From: Brevundimonas sp. NIBR10
GTDB taxonomy: Bacteria > Pseudomonadota > Alphaproteobacteria > Caulobacterales > Caulobacteraceae
Length of the DNA stretch: 64,000 nt
NCBI RefSeq assembly: GCF_027912515.1
Contig: NZ_CP115464.1
Location: forward strand, 3,942,379 to 4,006,378
Direction of reading: 5' to 3'
Shown one piece after another: positions 1-12,479 of this stretch (position 1 is its first letter; each line of letters begins with the position of its first letter). A program made the position numbers and the translations under genes. The notes beneath the pieces were generated by a model, which saw only the letters and a list, made by a program, of their open reading frames with translations, had not been told where the DNA came from and ran no database searches.

Positions 1-59
1 GGCAAGGCAAGGCAGCGCCGGTTCGCCTTGCCGCCCCCACCCGATCGCTTCGCGATCTG

Positions 60-79
60 CCCTCCCCCGAGGGGGAGGG
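60..79. terminator. GC-rich inverted repeat downstream of moeA
   Basis: Two perfect 9-base arms (C/T-rich at 60-68, G/A-rich at 71-79) separated by two bases lie 12 bases past the moeA stop codon on the minus strand. The position suits the end of the molybdenum-cofactor operon. There is no clear T run on the minus-strand exit side and the loop is too short for a classical hairpin, so it may be a dispersed palindromic repeat rather than a terminator. Positions 1-59 hold no gene that I can support. Confidence 0.35.
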
Positions 80-91
80 AAACGCCCTTCA

Positions 92-1291
92 TTATATCGA
101 AGGCCCCATCACGCTCACCGTCTCACCGTCCGCCACGGCCTCAGCAAAGGGCAGACGGCGGATCAGGGCGTTGGCGGCCGCCATCACGGAAACCAGCGAC
201 GAATCCTGATCGGCGAAGGGCGTCACCCGCCGCACACCGTCCGGACCGGGTGCAGCAACGGCCCGGATGTAGTGATCACGCGGTCCGTTGGCCGGTAGCG
301 TCCCAGCCAAGATCGCCGTCTCGAACCGCTCGCCCAGCGCCCCGCCCTGTAACCGCGCCAGCACGGGGGCGAGGAACAACTCGGCGCAGACCAGCGCGGA
401 CGCCGGATTGCCGGGCAGGCCCAGCACAGCCCGCCCGTCGGGCAGGGTCGCGAACCAAACCGGCTTGCCCGGCCGCATCGCCACCCCCTCGACGTGCAGG
501 ACGGCCCCCAGATCCCGCAGCGCAGGCTTGACCAGATCGTGGTCCCCCACCGAGGCCCCGCCGATGGTGACCAGGACGTCGAACGTCGCCCCCGACACCG
601 CAGCCGCGATCGCGTCTTTGTCGTCACCGCTCGACGCCAGAACCTGAGCCCCCCCGCCGTGCCGCGCCACGAAGGCCGCCAGCGACGGCGCGCCCGAGTT
701 GTAGATCTGGTCCGGTCCCGCCGCCTGTCCCGGCTCGACCAGTTCGTCGCCGGTGGCCAGGATCGCCACCGTCGGTCGCCGCCCGCAGCGCAGCGTCGCC
801 ACTCCCGCCGAGGCCGCCAGCGCCAGACGCCACGGATTCACCCGCGTCCCGGCTTTCAGCAGAACTTCGCCCTCGCGGAAGTCACAGCCCCGGCGACGGA
901 TGTTGCGCCCCACGTTCCCTGTCGGCTTGAACGCCGCGAGGTCGCCGCGCCGCTCGACCTCTTCCTGGATCACCACCCGGTCGGCACCCGGCGGCACGGG
1001 CGCGCCGGTGAAGATGCGCGCCGTCTCTCCGGCCTCGACCCCATGCGCCATGCCCCGTCCCGCGACGCTCTCGCCGACGATCCGCAGCGAAGCGCCGTCC
1101 TGAACGTCGGCATCCCGCACCGCCCAGCCGTCCATGGCCGAGGCGTCGAACGGCGGCTGGTCCCGCCCAGCCGCGATGGGCGCGGCCAGCCAGCGCCCGT
1201 CGGCCTGGGCCAGGGCGACGTCCTCGGCACCGAGCGACCCGACTTGGGCCAGAACGGCCTCCAGCGCCGCCTCGACCGTCGGCAGTTTCAC
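92..1291 (-). CDS. moeA: Molybdopterin molybdenumtransferase MoeA
   Basis: MoeA inserts molybdate into adenylylated molybdopterin, the last step of cofactor assembly. The 399-residue protein has the usual family length. Visible family motifs are [12 protein letters not shown] near residue 46, the GGASVGDHD loop of the MogA-like fold near residue 244, and RPGKP plus GLPGNPASA further on. The start overlaps the moaC stop by four bases, so it is the last gene of a translationally coupled operon. Identity is firm. Confidence 0.95.
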   Translation of the reverse strand: MKLPTVEAALEAVLAQVGSLGAEDVALAQADGRWLAAPIAAGRDQPPFDASAMDGWAVRDADVQDGASLRIVGESVAGRGMAHGVEAGETARIFTGAPVPPGADRVVIQEEVERRGDLAAFKPTGNVGRNIRRRGCDFREGEVLLKAGTRVNPWRLALAASAGVATLRCGRRPTVAILATGDELVEPGQAAGPDQIYNSGAPSLAAFVARHGGGAQVLASSGDDKDAIAAAVSGATFDVLVTIGGASVGDHDLVKPALRDLGAVLHVEGVAMRPGKPVWFATLPDGRAVLGLPGNPASALVCAELFLAPVLARLQGGALGERFETAILAGTLPANGPRDHYIRAVAAPGPDGVRRVTPFADQDSSLVSVMAAANALIRRLPFAEAVADGETVSVMGPSI

Positions 1292-1776
1292 ACCCGTACC
1301 CAGTCGCCCGAGACCCCGCCCGACTTAGACACCAGCCGAACCGCCTCGATCGTCATCCCCCGGTCCACGGCCTTGAGCATGTCGTAGAGGGTCAGCAGGG
1401 CCAAGCCGGCGGCCGTCAGCGCCTCCATCTCCACCCCGGTCTGGCCCGTCGTCCGCACCCGCGCCATGACCCCCAGCCCTGACCCGTCGGCCAGGGGTTC
1501 GACCGCCACCTTGACCGAACTCAACATCAGCGGGTGACACATCGGGATCAGGTCCGAGGTCCGTTTGGCGGCCATGACCCCCGCGATCTCGGCGACCGCC
1601 CGCACGTCGCCCTTCTTGCCGCCCCCGGACAGGGCCAGGGTCAGGGTCGCGGGCAGCATCGTCAGCCGCCCTTCCGCGACGGCTTCCCGCGTCGTCGTCG
1701 CCTTGTCGGAGACATCGACCATCCGGGCGCGGCCTTCAGCGTCGATGTGTGTAAGGTTTCGCTGACTTTCGGCCAT
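1288..1776 (-). CDS. moaC: Cyclic pyranopterin monophosphate synthase MoaC
   Basis: MoaC converts the 3',8-cyclo-GTP product of MoaA into cyclic pyranopterin monophosphate. The 162-residue chain has the usual MoaC length. It shows the characteristic [29 protein letters not shown] region, quoted here only by its key residues: the KGD lysine, the K-R-T motif and the MCHPL histidine. The VEMEALTA segment follows. It overlaps moaB by one base upstream and moeA by four bases downstream. Confidence 0.95.
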   Translation of the reverse strand: MAESQRNLTHIDAEGRARMVDVSDKATTTREAVAEGRLTMLPATLTLALSGGGKKGDVRAVAEIAGVMAAKRTSDLIPMCHPLMLSSVKVAVEPLADGSGLGVMARVRTTGQTGVEMEALTAAGLALLTLYDMLKAVDRGMTIEAVRLVSKSGGVSGDWVRV

Positions 1777-2330
1777 CAGACTTCCAGCAGACGCGGCATC
1801 AGCTCGACCATGTTGCAGGGCCGGTGGCGACTATCCAGCTGCCAGCGGATCACACTGTCCCAGCCGTCCCGCACCGCCCCGTTAGACCCCGGCAGGCAGA
1901 AGACGAACACCCCGCCGATGATCCCCGCCGTCGCCCGCGACTGCAGCGTCGACAGGCCGATGGTCTGGTAGCTGACGGTGTGGAAGATCACCGAGAACCC
2001 GTCGATCCGCTTGTCGAACAGGGGCTCCAGCGCCTCGGGCGTGACGTCCCGCCCGGTCAGGCCGGTGCCACCCGTCGTGATGATCGCATCGACGTCGCCA
2101 CCCGCGATCCAGCCCCGGACCTGGGCCCGGATTTCCTCGATGTCGTCGGCCACGATGGCGCGGCCGACGCAGGCATGACCCGCCGCCGCGATCCGGTCAG
2201 CCAGGATGCCGCCCGAGGTGTCGCTGTCCTCGTCGCGCGTGTCGGACACGGTCAGGACTGCGATCCGGATCGGCGTGATCGGCCCGTCGATCAGCTTGCC
2301 GCCCGGTGCCGGCAGAATGTCGTCGGTCAT
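1776..2330 (-). CDS. moaB: Molybdenum cofactor biosynthesis protein MoaB (MogA/MoaB family)
   Basis: This MogA-like protein is expected to adenylylate molybdopterin before metal insertion by MoeA. The 184-residue chain carries the molybdopterin-binding loop [11 protein letters not shown] near residue 88 and a [10 protein letters not shown] segment near the C-terminus, both typical of the family. The start overlaps the end of moaE by four bases and its stop shares one base with the moaC start. Whether it acts as MoaB or MogA cannot be settled from sequence; no separate mogA is in the window. Confidence 0.92.
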   Translation of the reverse strand: MTDDILPAPGGKLIDGPITPIRIAVLTVSDTRDEDSDTSGGILADRIAAAGHACVGRAIVADDIEEIRAQVRGWIAGGDVDAIITTGGTGLTGRDVTPEALEPLFDKRIDGFSVIFHTVSYQTIGLSTLQSRATAGIIGGVFVFCLPGSNGAVRDGWDSVIRWQLDSRHRPCNMVELMPRLLEV

Positions 2331-2788
2331 ATCGTCTCTCCAGTCGTCCAGCGGGCGGCGTCGGCGTGATCGCCTGACCGCGCCTCGATCCAGCGCGTCC
2401 CGTCCGGCCCCGTCTCCTTCTTCCAGAAGGGGGCCCGTGTCTTCAACTGATCCATCAGGAAATCGGCCGCCTGAAAGGCTTCCCGGCGGTGCTCGGCCGC
2501 CACGGCGACGAAGACGATGGGCTGCCCCACCTCCAGATCGCCCCAGCGGTGCGCCACCAGCACGTCGATGACCGAAAACCGCGCCCGTGCCTCGGCCTCC
2601 AGTTCGGCCACGACCTTTTCCGTATAGCCGGGATAGGCCTCAAGGCTCAGCCGCGACACCACAGCTCCGTCGGTCGCTCCGCGCGTCAGGCCGGTGAAGC
2701 TGACCACGCCGCCGACATCGCTGCGACCGCGACAGAAGCCGGCCAGCAGGGCCCCGGGATCGATGGCCTCGGTCTGGACCCGGATCAC
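2327..2788 (-). CDS. moaE: Molybdopterin synthase catalytic subunit MoaE
   Basis: MoaE is the large subunit of molybdopterin synthase; it receives sulfur from the MoaD thiocarboxylate to make the dithiolene. The 153 residues are the normal length. Family landmarks are GGVVSFTGLTRG near residue 26, LEAYPGYTEK, VLVAHRWGDLEVG, and the late KTRAPFWKKE lysine cluster that forms the active site. It begins three bases after the moaD stop and overlaps moaB by four bases. Confidence 0.94.
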   Translation of the reverse strand: MIRVQTEAIDPGALLAGFCRGRSDVGGVVSFTGLTRGATDGAVVSRLSLEAYPGYTEKVVAELEAEARARFSVIDVLVAHRWGDLEVGQPIVFVAVAAEHRREAFQAADFLMDQLKTRAPFWKKETGPDGTRWIEARSGDHADAARWTTGETI

Positions 2789-2791
2789 GGC

Positions 2792-3031
2792 TCAGCCCCC
2801 GCTGACCGGCGGGATGAAGGCGACCTCGTCGGAGGCGCTCAAGGGCCTGTCGCCTCGCACCATTTCGGCATTGAGGATTGCGCAGGTTCCCGGGCCAGAC
2901 AGTCGCTCTCCCAGCCCCGCATCTTCATCGGCCAGCATCGCCCGCAAAGCGTCCAGCGACCCCGCATCGATGACCCGCTCGCGCCAGCCCGCCGCCTCGG
3001 CGAGGGCTCCGAACATCAGAACCCGCGCCAT
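2792..3031 (-). CDS. moaD: Molybdopterin synthase sulfur carrier subunit MoaD
   Basis: MoaD is the ubiquitin-like sulfur carrier that is thiocarboxylated at its terminal glycine and feeds MoaE. The protein has 79 residues, starts MARVLMFG and ends FIPPVSGG with the required terminal Gly-Gly. The start codon was placed at 3031 because it shares one base with the moaA stop (TGATG) and gives the normal family length; a longer frame upstream is only read-through of moaA in another frame. Confidence 0.93.
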   Translation of the reverse strand: MARVLMFGALAEAAGWRERVIDAGSLDALRAMLADEDAGLGERLSGPGTCAILNAEMVRGDRPLSASDEVAFIPPVSGG

Positions 3032-4074
3032 CAGCCGCCCGTCATGGACATCGGCCGTGATACCGCCGGTGCCGCCCCCCGACGGCCGATCTCGAAATCG
3101 TGGCCCTTGGGCTTGCGTGAGATGGCCTCGCGGATCGCGGCCTGAAGCGGGGCATCGTCGCCCGGATTGTCGCGCAGTACGGCCCGCAGATCGGCGTGAT
3201 CGTCCTGGCCCAGACAGACGAACAGGGTTCCGGTGCATGTCACCCGCACCCGGTTGCAGCTTTCGCAGAAGTTGTGGGTCATGGGGGTGATGAAGCCCAG
3301 AACACCGCCGGTCTGCTCGACCCTGACATAGCGGGCCGGCCCGCCTGTCTTCAGCGGCAGGGGTGTCAGGGTCCAGTCCCGCTCCAGCCCCGCGCGCACG
3401 GTGGTCAGCGGCAGATACTGATCCGTCCGATCCGCCTCGATCAGCCCCAACGGCATGGTCTCGATCAGGGTCAGCTCCATGTCCCGCTCGTGGGCCCAGG
3501 CGATCATCCCGGCCAGGGCCTCCGCATTGTCGGCCTTCAGCGCCACGGTGTTGATCTTGACCCGGATGCCCGCCGCCTGGGCCGCGTCGATCCCCGCCAT
3601 CACCTCGGTCAGGTTTCCCCCGCGCGTGATCCGGCGATAGTCGTCGGGGTCGAGGGTGTCGATCGACACATTGATCCGCCGCACCCCGTATCCGGCCAGA
3701 GCCTGGGCGTAGCGGGCCAGCTGGGTGCCGTTGGTGGTCAGGGTCAGTTCGTGCAGCCGCCCGCTGTCCAGATGGCGCGACAGGTCGGCGACCAGGTCCA
3801 TGAACCCCTTGCGGATCAGAGGCTCGCCCCCCGTCAGCCTCAGCCGCGTGGTGCCCAGGTCGATGAAGGTCGCACACAGCCGACCCAGTTCCTCGATCGT
3901 CAGAAGTTCGGCGCGCGGCAGAAAGGTCTGTCGCTCGGCCATGCAATAGGTGCAGCGCAGGTCGCAGCGGTCCGTCACCGACACCCGCACATAGTCGATC
4001 GCCCGACCGAATGGATCGATCAGCGGCGAGGCTGACGGCTCAGGGCGGCCGTCGGATGACAGGGCGGGTCCCAC
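3031..4074 (-). CDS. moaA: GTP 3',8-cyclase MoaA (radical SAM)
   Basis: MoaA starts molybdenum-cofactor synthesis by radical rearrangement of GTP. The 347-residue protein has the N-terminal radical-SAM cluster CDLRCTYC (CX3CX2C) near residues 37-44. The C-terminal cluster lies around [11 protein letters not shown] and VCLG, and the chain ends MSMTGG; the terminal Gly-Gly is essential in this family. The start is a GTG at 4074 without a strong ribosome-binding site. It heads the operon moaA-moaD-moaE-moaB-moaC-moeA. No molybdenum-cofactor riboswitch was recognised in the 138 bases upstream. Confidence 0.95.
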   Translation of the reverse strand: MGPALSSDGRPEPSASPLIDPFGRAIDYVRVSVTDRCDLRCTYCMAERQTFLPRAELLTIEELGRLCATFIDLGTTRLRLTGGEPLIRKGFMDLVADLSRHLDSGRLHELTLTTNGTQLARYAQALAGYGVRRINVSIDTLDPDDYRRITRGGNLTEVMAGIDAAQAAGIRVKINTVALKADNAEALAGMIAWAHERDMELTLIETMPLGLIEADRTDQYLPLTTVRAGLERDWTLTPLPLKTGGPARYVRVEQTGGVLGFITPMTHNFCESCNRVRVTCTGTLFVCLGQDDHADLRAVLRDNPGDDAPLQAAIREAISRKPKGHDFEIGRRGAAPAVSRPMSMTGG

Positions 4075-4212
4075 GATGAGGGGTCTCTGCTGGCGGATCA
4101 GGACGAGACCACAGGTGTCGCACCATCCTCGCCGTCCCGCCAGAGCGTGACGATATCCCGGCGCAGATATCGGGGACGCGGGAGGTCCGCCCCGGGGCCT
4201 GGATGCCCTGGG

Positions 4213-4607
4213 TCAGTCGAAAGGACTGCTCGCCACCGACGGCCCGGCCAGCATCTCCGCGATCGTCGTCGCAAAGGTGGAGATTCGCAGCGGCTTGGAC
4301 ATGACCCGGTCGGCACCGAAGGCCAGAGCCGGATTCAGGAGACTGTTCACATCCATGCTTCCCCCGCTGGAGATGGCCAGGATGCGGACGCTGGAGCGAC
4401 GCCGCTTCAGCTCGATGATGGTCTCGATCCCGTCCTTGTTGGGCATCAGCATGTCCAGGACGATCAGGTCGACGGATTCGGCCTCGACGATGCGCAGGGC
4501 CTCGTCGCCGTCCTCGGCCTCGAGCACGCGATAGCCTTCGCCGGACAGCAGCTCGGCCCCGATGGCGCGCAGCATCGGGTCGTCGTCGGCGATCAGGACG
4601 GTCGTGG

Positions 4608-4611
<4 letters not shown>
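4213..4611 (-). CDS. Single-domain response regulator (receiver only)
   Basis: This 132-residue protein is a lone CheY-like receiver. The acidic pocket DDD lies near residue 9, the phosphoacceptor aspartate in VLDMLMPNKDG near residue 53, and the conserved lysine in MSKPL near residue 106. There is no output domain. It overlaps the end of the large hybrid kinase gene by four bases, so the two are co-translated and it is a likely phosphotransfer partner of that kinase's HPt domain (inference). Output may go through protein contacts. Confidence 0.88.
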
Positions 4612-8048
<3,437 letters not shown>

Positions 8049-8153
8049 CGCCTCAAGCGGTGAGCTATACCTGACGTTAATGACCCGACCCTTAAGGTGG
8101 CCGTTGGATCAGAAGATCTGGGATGGGGTCTGTCAGCCCCAGGGTCGATATCG

Positions 8154-8606
8154 ATGAGTGGTTTCTTTTACGTACTGGATGAGGAGGCGAGGATCCTCTT
8201 CGTCGACGATGATCCGATCCTGCGTGAGTTCGCCCAGGTGAATCTCGCCTCGGCCGCGGCCGAGGTCGACGTCGCCGCCGACGGGATCGAGGCCCTCGAT
8301 ATGCTGTCGCGCCGCCGCTACGACCTGTTGCTCGTCGATCTGGAAATGCCGCGCATGAACGGGTTCGAGCTGCTGGCCCGGCTGCGTTCCGATCCCGAGA
8401 CCGCCCACCTGCCTGTGATCGTGGAGACCGGCCGTGAGGACGTGGACGCCATCGATCGCGCCTTTCGCGCCGGGGCCACCGCCTTCGTCACCAAGCCCAT
8501 GAACTGGCGGCTGCTGTCATACCAGCTCCGCTTCACCCTGCGCGCCGCCCGCGCGGAGGCCGCACTGCGTGACCAGTGCCGCGCCGCCGTCCCCGTCGCC
8601 GCATGA
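8154..8606 (+). CDS. Single-domain response regulator upstream of TadG-like gene
   Basis: A CheY-like receiver of 150 residues. The acidic pocket DDD is near residue 18, the phosphoacceptor is in LLVDLEMPRMNG near residue 60, and the switch lysine is in VTKPMNW near residue 111. The start at 8154 was chosen over an in-frame codon at 8097 because the receiver fold begins about ten residues after it and the extra N-terminus resembles no domain. The stop overlaps the next start (ATGA), coupling it to the TadG-like gene. It is divergent from the hybrid kinase. Confidence 0.85.
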   Translation: MSGFFYVLDEEARILFVDDDPILREFAQVNLASAAAEVDVAADGIEALDMLSRRRYDLLLVDLEMPRMNGFELLARLRSDPETAHLPVIVETGREDVDAIDRAFRAGATAFVTKPMNWRLLSYQLRFTLRAARAEAALRDQCRAAVPVAA

Positions 8607-9868
8607 AGACCCTCGTCCGCTGGATCGCGCGCGCCCGGCGCCGCCTCGGCGGATTCGGCCGCGATGAGCGCGGCAACATCGCCCTGATGTTCGCCCTGTC
8701 GGCCCCGGCCGTCGTCCTGATCGCGGTGGGAGCCATCGACCTCGGCAATGTCCAGTCCAACCGCGTCAAGCTTCAGGACATCGCCGACACGGCGGCCCTG
8801 GCCGGGGCCAACGAACTGGGCCTGGCCATCGACGACGTCACCGCCGTGGAACGGGCCCACGCCTTCGTCGCCGGTCACCTGTCGGAGTGGCCAAAGGGCC
8901 CGACGGTGACACCGGTTATCCAGGTCGTCGAGCAGGATGACCAGCGGGTGATCGAGGTCACCCTGAACGGCCATACCCCGTCCTTCTTCGCCAACATGCT
9001 GCCGCCCGGCGGCTGGAACTACAGCGCCCAGGCCCGCGCGGTGTCGGTCGCCATGACCCCGCTCTGCGTCCTGGTCAGCGGCGGATCGGGCTCCAAACTG
9101 CTCAACGTCAAGGACACCGGCCGGATCTCTGCCCCCGAATGCCTGGTTCACTCGAACCGCGATATTCTGGTCGAGGGTGGTTCGATCGGTGCCTATCAGG
9201 TCCAGGCCGTGACCTCGGCCACCGGCGTCATCAGTCCCGATCCCGGCACCGGTGCCGCCCCGATCGAGGACCCGTTCAAGGATCTCAAACTCACTCCCCC
9301 CTCGCCGTGCAAGCTGATCGACCTGGCGTTTCCGAAAAATCTGCTGATGGGCACCTTCCGCCTGTCGCCCGGCGTCCACTGTGGCATCTACATCTTCGGC
9401 GGCAACTCCCAGCTGATCCTCGATCCCGGCGAACACTGGTTCATGAACGGTATACTTCAGATGCGCGATTACGCGCGCCTGACAGGCTCGGACGTGGTCC
9501 TGTTCTTCGACAAGCAGTCGAATTTCGACTTCATGGGTCACAGCACCGTCAATCTGGAAGGGCGCAAGCGCGGAGCCTTTGCGGGTATGGTCATGGTCGC
9601 CGAGCGTGGCAACATCAAGAATTTCACAATCTCCAGCGACAACGTCGATAGCCTGTTGGGAGTGATCTACGTGCCGGACGCGCAGCTGATCGTCGAGGGC
9701 GGCAACAACGACGTCGCGCGCGACAGTGCCTGGACCGTCATCGTCGCCAAATCCCTTCAGCTCAAGGGCGCGCCCTCGCTGATCATCAACGCCAACTACA
9801 GCGCCTCCGACGTCCCCGTCCCGACCGGCGTCGGTCCGCGCGGCGGCGGATCACAACTCGTCCACTAG
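8603..9868 (+). CDS. TadE/TadG-like pilus-assembly family protein
   Basis: This 421-residue protein begins with a short basic stretch, then DERGNIALMFALSAP and a single hydrophobic helix to about residue 50. The N-terminal TadE/TadG-like signature RGNIA followed by an anchor marks proteins related to the pseudopilin-like parts of tight-adherence (Flp) pili. The next segment, DIADTAALAGANE, is also typical of TadG-type proteins. The large C-terminal part is predicted to lie outside the cytoplasm; I recognise no domain there. The start at 8603 overlaps the receiver gene stop. No other tad/cpa genes are in the window, so a stand-alone surface role is possible. Confidence 0.75.
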   Translation: MKTLVRWIARARRRLGGFGRDERGNIALMFALSAPAVVLIAVGAIDLGNVQSNRVKLQDIADTAALAGANELGLAIDDVTAVERAHAFVAGHLSEWPKGPTVTPVIQVVEQDDQRVIEVTLNGHTPSFFANMLPPGGWNYSAQARAVSVAMTPLCVLVSGGSGSKLLNVKDTGRISAPECLVHSNRDILVEGGSIGAYQVQAVTSATGVISPDPGTGAAPIEDPFKDLKLTPPSPCKLIDLAFPKNLLMGTFRLSPGVHCGIYIFGGNSQLILDPGEHWFMNGILQMRDYARLTGSDVVLFFDKQSNFDFMGHSTVNLEGRKRGAFAGMVMVAERGNIKNFTISSDNVDSLLGVIYVPDAQLIVEGGNNDVARDSAWTVIVAKSLQLKGAPSLIINANYSASDVPVPTGVGPRGGGSQLVH

Positions 9869-9890
9869 GCCCAGGAAACAGGAGACCGCC

Positions 9891-10337
9891 ATGGCGCTCG
9901 AAGCCGAAAGTGTCGCCCGGGCGGGCGAGGTGGATCCCGGCGCGCGGCAGGCCCGGTCCGAACGGCGCGGCAAGGATCGCCGGCTGGGCCATACCCGCAT
10001 CAACCGGGCCGCGCCGCGACGCTCGCTGATGAAGATCTGCGGGGCCTGGGCGACCGCCATGTCCTTCGCCATCTTCGCCATCGTCTTCATGGCCACCACG
10101 ACACTGCTGGAACGGACGCCCTGGATCGCCCTGTCGGTCGCGGGCATGGCGGTGATCACCTCGGTCTTCGCCCTGATGCTGGGCAGTATCGAGCAGCGTC
10201 TGATCGAAATCCGGCTGGAGCTGATGATGGCCAACGGCGGCATGCGACAGGCCGACCGCCGCCAGGGCGAACGCCGCACCGGCTCATCGCCCGCCGACCG
10301 CGCCGGATCCGCAGAGGACAGGCGCGGCGCCGCTTAG
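9891..10337 (+). CDS. Small two-helix membrane protein of unknown function
   Basis: I do not recognise this 148-residue protein. It has a basic N-terminus (about 1-45), two hydrophobic helices at roughly 50-72 and 77-99, and a charged C-terminal tail rich in Asp, Arg and Gly, including ADRRQGERR. It follows the TadG-like gene by 22 bases on the same strand and is probably co-transcribed. The arginine-rich tail could contact nucleic acid or lipid head groups, but nothing in the sequence decides this. Confidence 0.6.
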   Translation: MALEAESVARAGEVDPGARQARSERRGKDRRLGHTRINRAAPRRSLMKICGAWATAMSFAIFAIVFMATTTLLERTPWIALSVAGMAVITSVFALMLGSIEQRLIEIRLELMMANGGMRQADRRQGERRTGSSPADRAGSAEDRRGAA

Positions 10338-10432
10338 GCGCGCCGAACATCGCCCCCCCGATCAGCTACCGCGTTGCGGCACCCGGTCGACCGCCACGGG
10401 GCGTTTCTGCCCGCGACCTGGCTCTTGTCCGG

Positions 10433-11044
10433 TCATGATGCCGGAGCCTTCGGATCGGCGCGCGCCCAGTTCGGAAGCAGGCGAATGGGGCCACCACCAC
10501 AGTTGGCGGCATAGCTGTTCGTCGCCTCGACCTCGTTCCTCAGAATGACACACAGTTTCCAGTCGTTGGGCAGTCCCATGGTCGATCCCAGCACGATCGT
10601 GCCGCGTCCGAACGGCGGACCGGCAGCGGGTCTGGCCGCCGTCTGGGTCACCGGCTGGCCCCCGACCGGGCGGACATGGACGTCGCGCCGGATGGTTCGC
10701 GTGTGGTTGCAGCTGACCTCATAGGCCCCCTGGAACGCCTCGATCACGGTGCATCGGTCCCAGAAGCCCGGATCGACCGGATCCTCCACCTCGACCTCGG
10801 TGTAGGCGGCCAGAGGGGGGGCAGCAGGCGGAGCGACGGGCGCAGCGGGCACAACGGCCGGGGCGGCAGGGGTGGCGGGGATGACCGGCGCTGCGGCATC
10901 CGTCGCGACCGGGGTCGTCGGGATCACGGGCGCAGTCGTCGCCTCGGCCGGGACCGGGGCGTCGGGGATGTCCTGAGCGGCCGCCGCGGACGAAACGCCC
11001 AGAGCCAGGCCCATCGCCAGGGTGGCGAAAGACAGGATCGGCAT
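10433..11044 (-). CDS. Exported Pro/Ala-rich protein coupled to the ricin-type lectin gene
   Basis: A 203-residue protein with a signal peptide (hydrophobic about residues 3-22, cleavage near AAAAQD). A Pro/Ala/Val-rich linker of about 55 residues follows, then a C-terminal globular part starting near YTEVEVEDPVD. That part has cysteines in DRCTVIEA, VSCNHTR, KLCVILRN and ANCGGG that could form two disulfides. The start shares one base with the stop of the lectin gene (TGATG), so the two proteins are made together. The longer open frame upstream is read-through across the lectin gene. Function unknown; an envelope partner of the lectin is an inference. Confidence 0.72.
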   Translation of the reverse strand: MPILSFATLAMGLALGVSSAAAAQDIPDAPVPAEATTAPVIPTTPVATDAAAPVIPATPAAPAVVPAAPVAPPAAPPLAAYTEVEVEDPVDPGFWDRCTVIEAFQGAYEVSCNHTRTIRRDVHVRPVGGQPVTQTAARPAAGPPFGRGTIVLGSTMGLPNDWKLCVILRNEVEATNSYAANCGGGPIRLLPNWARADPKAPAS

Positions 11045-11823
11045 CAGTAGCTTCCGGGGGCGATGTTGCGCAGGGACGCGCCGTCGTTGGCGATCAGGTT
11101 TCCGGCGCCGCCCGCCAAGATGTTTCCTGCGCCTCCCGCCAGGATGCTGGCGGCGATGATGTTCCCCGCGCCTCCGGCGATGATGTTGCCCGCTCCGCCC
11201 GCGATGATGTTGCCTGCGCCGCCGGCCACGATGTTCCCCGCGCCGCCGGCGACGATGTTGGAGCTGGAAACGCCTCGCGAGCCCAGCAAGGCCTTTCCGG
11301 GCTGTAGACCGGTCAGGGGCGTCGTCGAACTGATGCGGTAGGTGGCGTTGCCGCCCGTGGTCGCGGTGTACCATTTCTGGTTCATCCCGCCGTGGCAGCT
11401 CCATCCGACGATGCGTGCGCCTGATGCGCGATTTCCGCCTTCGATGTCAGCGCATAGCCCCAGTTCGTTTCGAAGCTCCCCGTTCGCCTGGATGCCCCAG
11501 CGCTGGTTCTGGCCGTTGTTGCACCCTGCCGCCGACAGGGGCGAGCCCTGGCCGTTGGACTGCAGACAGGTCAGGTTGCCCAGCGAAATCATCCCATAGG
11601 TGCCGGAGACGAACCTCCAGCCTTGGGCACCTCGGCCCGACTGGCACGTCGCGTACATGATGACGTTACTGTTGCCGACGTCGAGGCAATGGCCGATCTG
11701 GTAGTAGCTGGCGATCGTCGGGGTGCCGCCGCTGACAGAGACAGTCACCTGGGCGCGGGCGACCCCGGCGAAAGCGGTCAGGCCGAGCGCGGCCACGGCG
11801 GCGATGGCGAGGCGATTCGACAT
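11044..11823 (-). CDS. Exported ricin-type beta-trefoil lectin with GGAGN octapeptide-repeat tail
   Basis: This 259-residue protein has a signal peptide (residues 1-24, ending VARAQ). A ricin-type beta-trefoil domain follows, with the three QxW motifs at about residues 67-69, 107-109 and 149-151; the fold usually binds carbohydrate. The tail carries six GGAGN units starting at residues 193, 201, 209, 217, 230 and 238. Most are spaced exactly eight residues apart, with Ile/Val/Leu-rich linkers. Such repeats suggest a stacked or self-assembling structure (inference). It is the first gene of a pair with the Pro/Ala-rich gene, with which it overlaps by one base. Confidence 0.82.
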   Translation of the reverse strand: MSNRLAIAAVAALGLTAFAGVARAQVTVSVSGGTPTIASYYQIGHCLDVGNSNVIMYATCQSGRGAQGWRFVSGTYGMISLGNLTCLQSNGQGSPLSAAGCNNGQNQRWGIQANGELRNELGLCADIEGGNRASGARIVGWSCHGGMNQKWYTATTGGNATYRISSTTPLTGLQPGKALLGSRGVSSSNIVAGGAGNIVAGGAGNIIAGGAGNIIAGGAGNIIAASILAGGAGNILAGGAGNLIANDGASLRNIAPGSY

Positions 11824-11849
11824 GGTATCCTCCAGTAAAGTGGGGGCGC

Positions 11850-12299
11850 TCAGGCCCCGGCGAAGACAAGAATGACGGCGACGACAAGGAAGGCCGCGCC
11901 GACGAAGACGCCGGCGAAGCGCAAGGTGCGAACGTCGCCCGTGGGTTCCAGGACGGCATAACCGGGCTTGTCGGGGTCGTAGCGGGCCTCGATCTCGGCC
12001 CCGGACGGGTAGCGGGTCAGGACGGCGTCGGCCTGCTCGCCGGTCAGGTTGGTCTGGACGAACGACAGCCGCGTCGACTGGTGTTGAGCCCCCTGCACCT
12101 CATAGGCGTATCGGACCGTGGCCCAGCGACCGCCCTTGGAGTTCCGGTTGATCCTTGACTCGACGATCCGGGCCCGGACGATCGGCCAGTGCCGCGCCGC
12201 CCGGATCTTCGCCTCGGCGCGTGACGCCATCCAGAAGGTCAGGATGGGCGCCAGAACGCCGGGGATGACGGCGAACAACAGGATGGGCAGGCCCGGCAT
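11850..12299 (-). CDS. DUF3592-family membrane protein
   Basis: A 149-residue protein with a hydrophobic helix at each end (about 4-25 and 126-148). The soluble middle contains ARIVESRI, the RYAYEVQG strand and a late YDPDKPGYAVLEP segment, the pattern of DUF3592 proteins. The start at 12299 is supported by a strong GGAGGAG ribosome-binding site seven bases upstream; the longer frame to 12443 lacks this support. The role of the family is not established. It lies downstream of the lectin pair but 26 bases apart on the same strand order, so it would be transcribed before the lectin genes. Confidence 0.75.
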   Translation of the reverse strand: MPGLPILLFAVIPGVLAPILTFWMASRAEAKIRAARHWPIVRARIVESRINRNSKGGRWATVRYAYEVQGAQHQSTRLSFVQTNLTGEQADAVLTRYPSGAEIEARYDPDKPGYAVLEPTGDVRTLRFAGVFVGAAFLVVAVILVFAGA

Positions 12300-12479
12300 C
12301 GTCTCCTCCTCATGCGACGGAAACGACAGCGTCGCACCGCCTGCGAAACCTGCGGTGGGGCTCCCCCGTCCGCCAAGAGACTTGCGACGAAGCCGCCCCC
12401 GGGCACGACGAACAGGGTTGGACGAACGCGGAATGCGCTTCAAAGTGGAGCCATGGCCTTCGGGCGGCGGGGACGGACG

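Noticed and set aside
4075..4212. Molybdenum-cofactor riboswitch upstream of moaA
   Set aside because: I could not find the expected stem order or conserved loops in the 138 bases.
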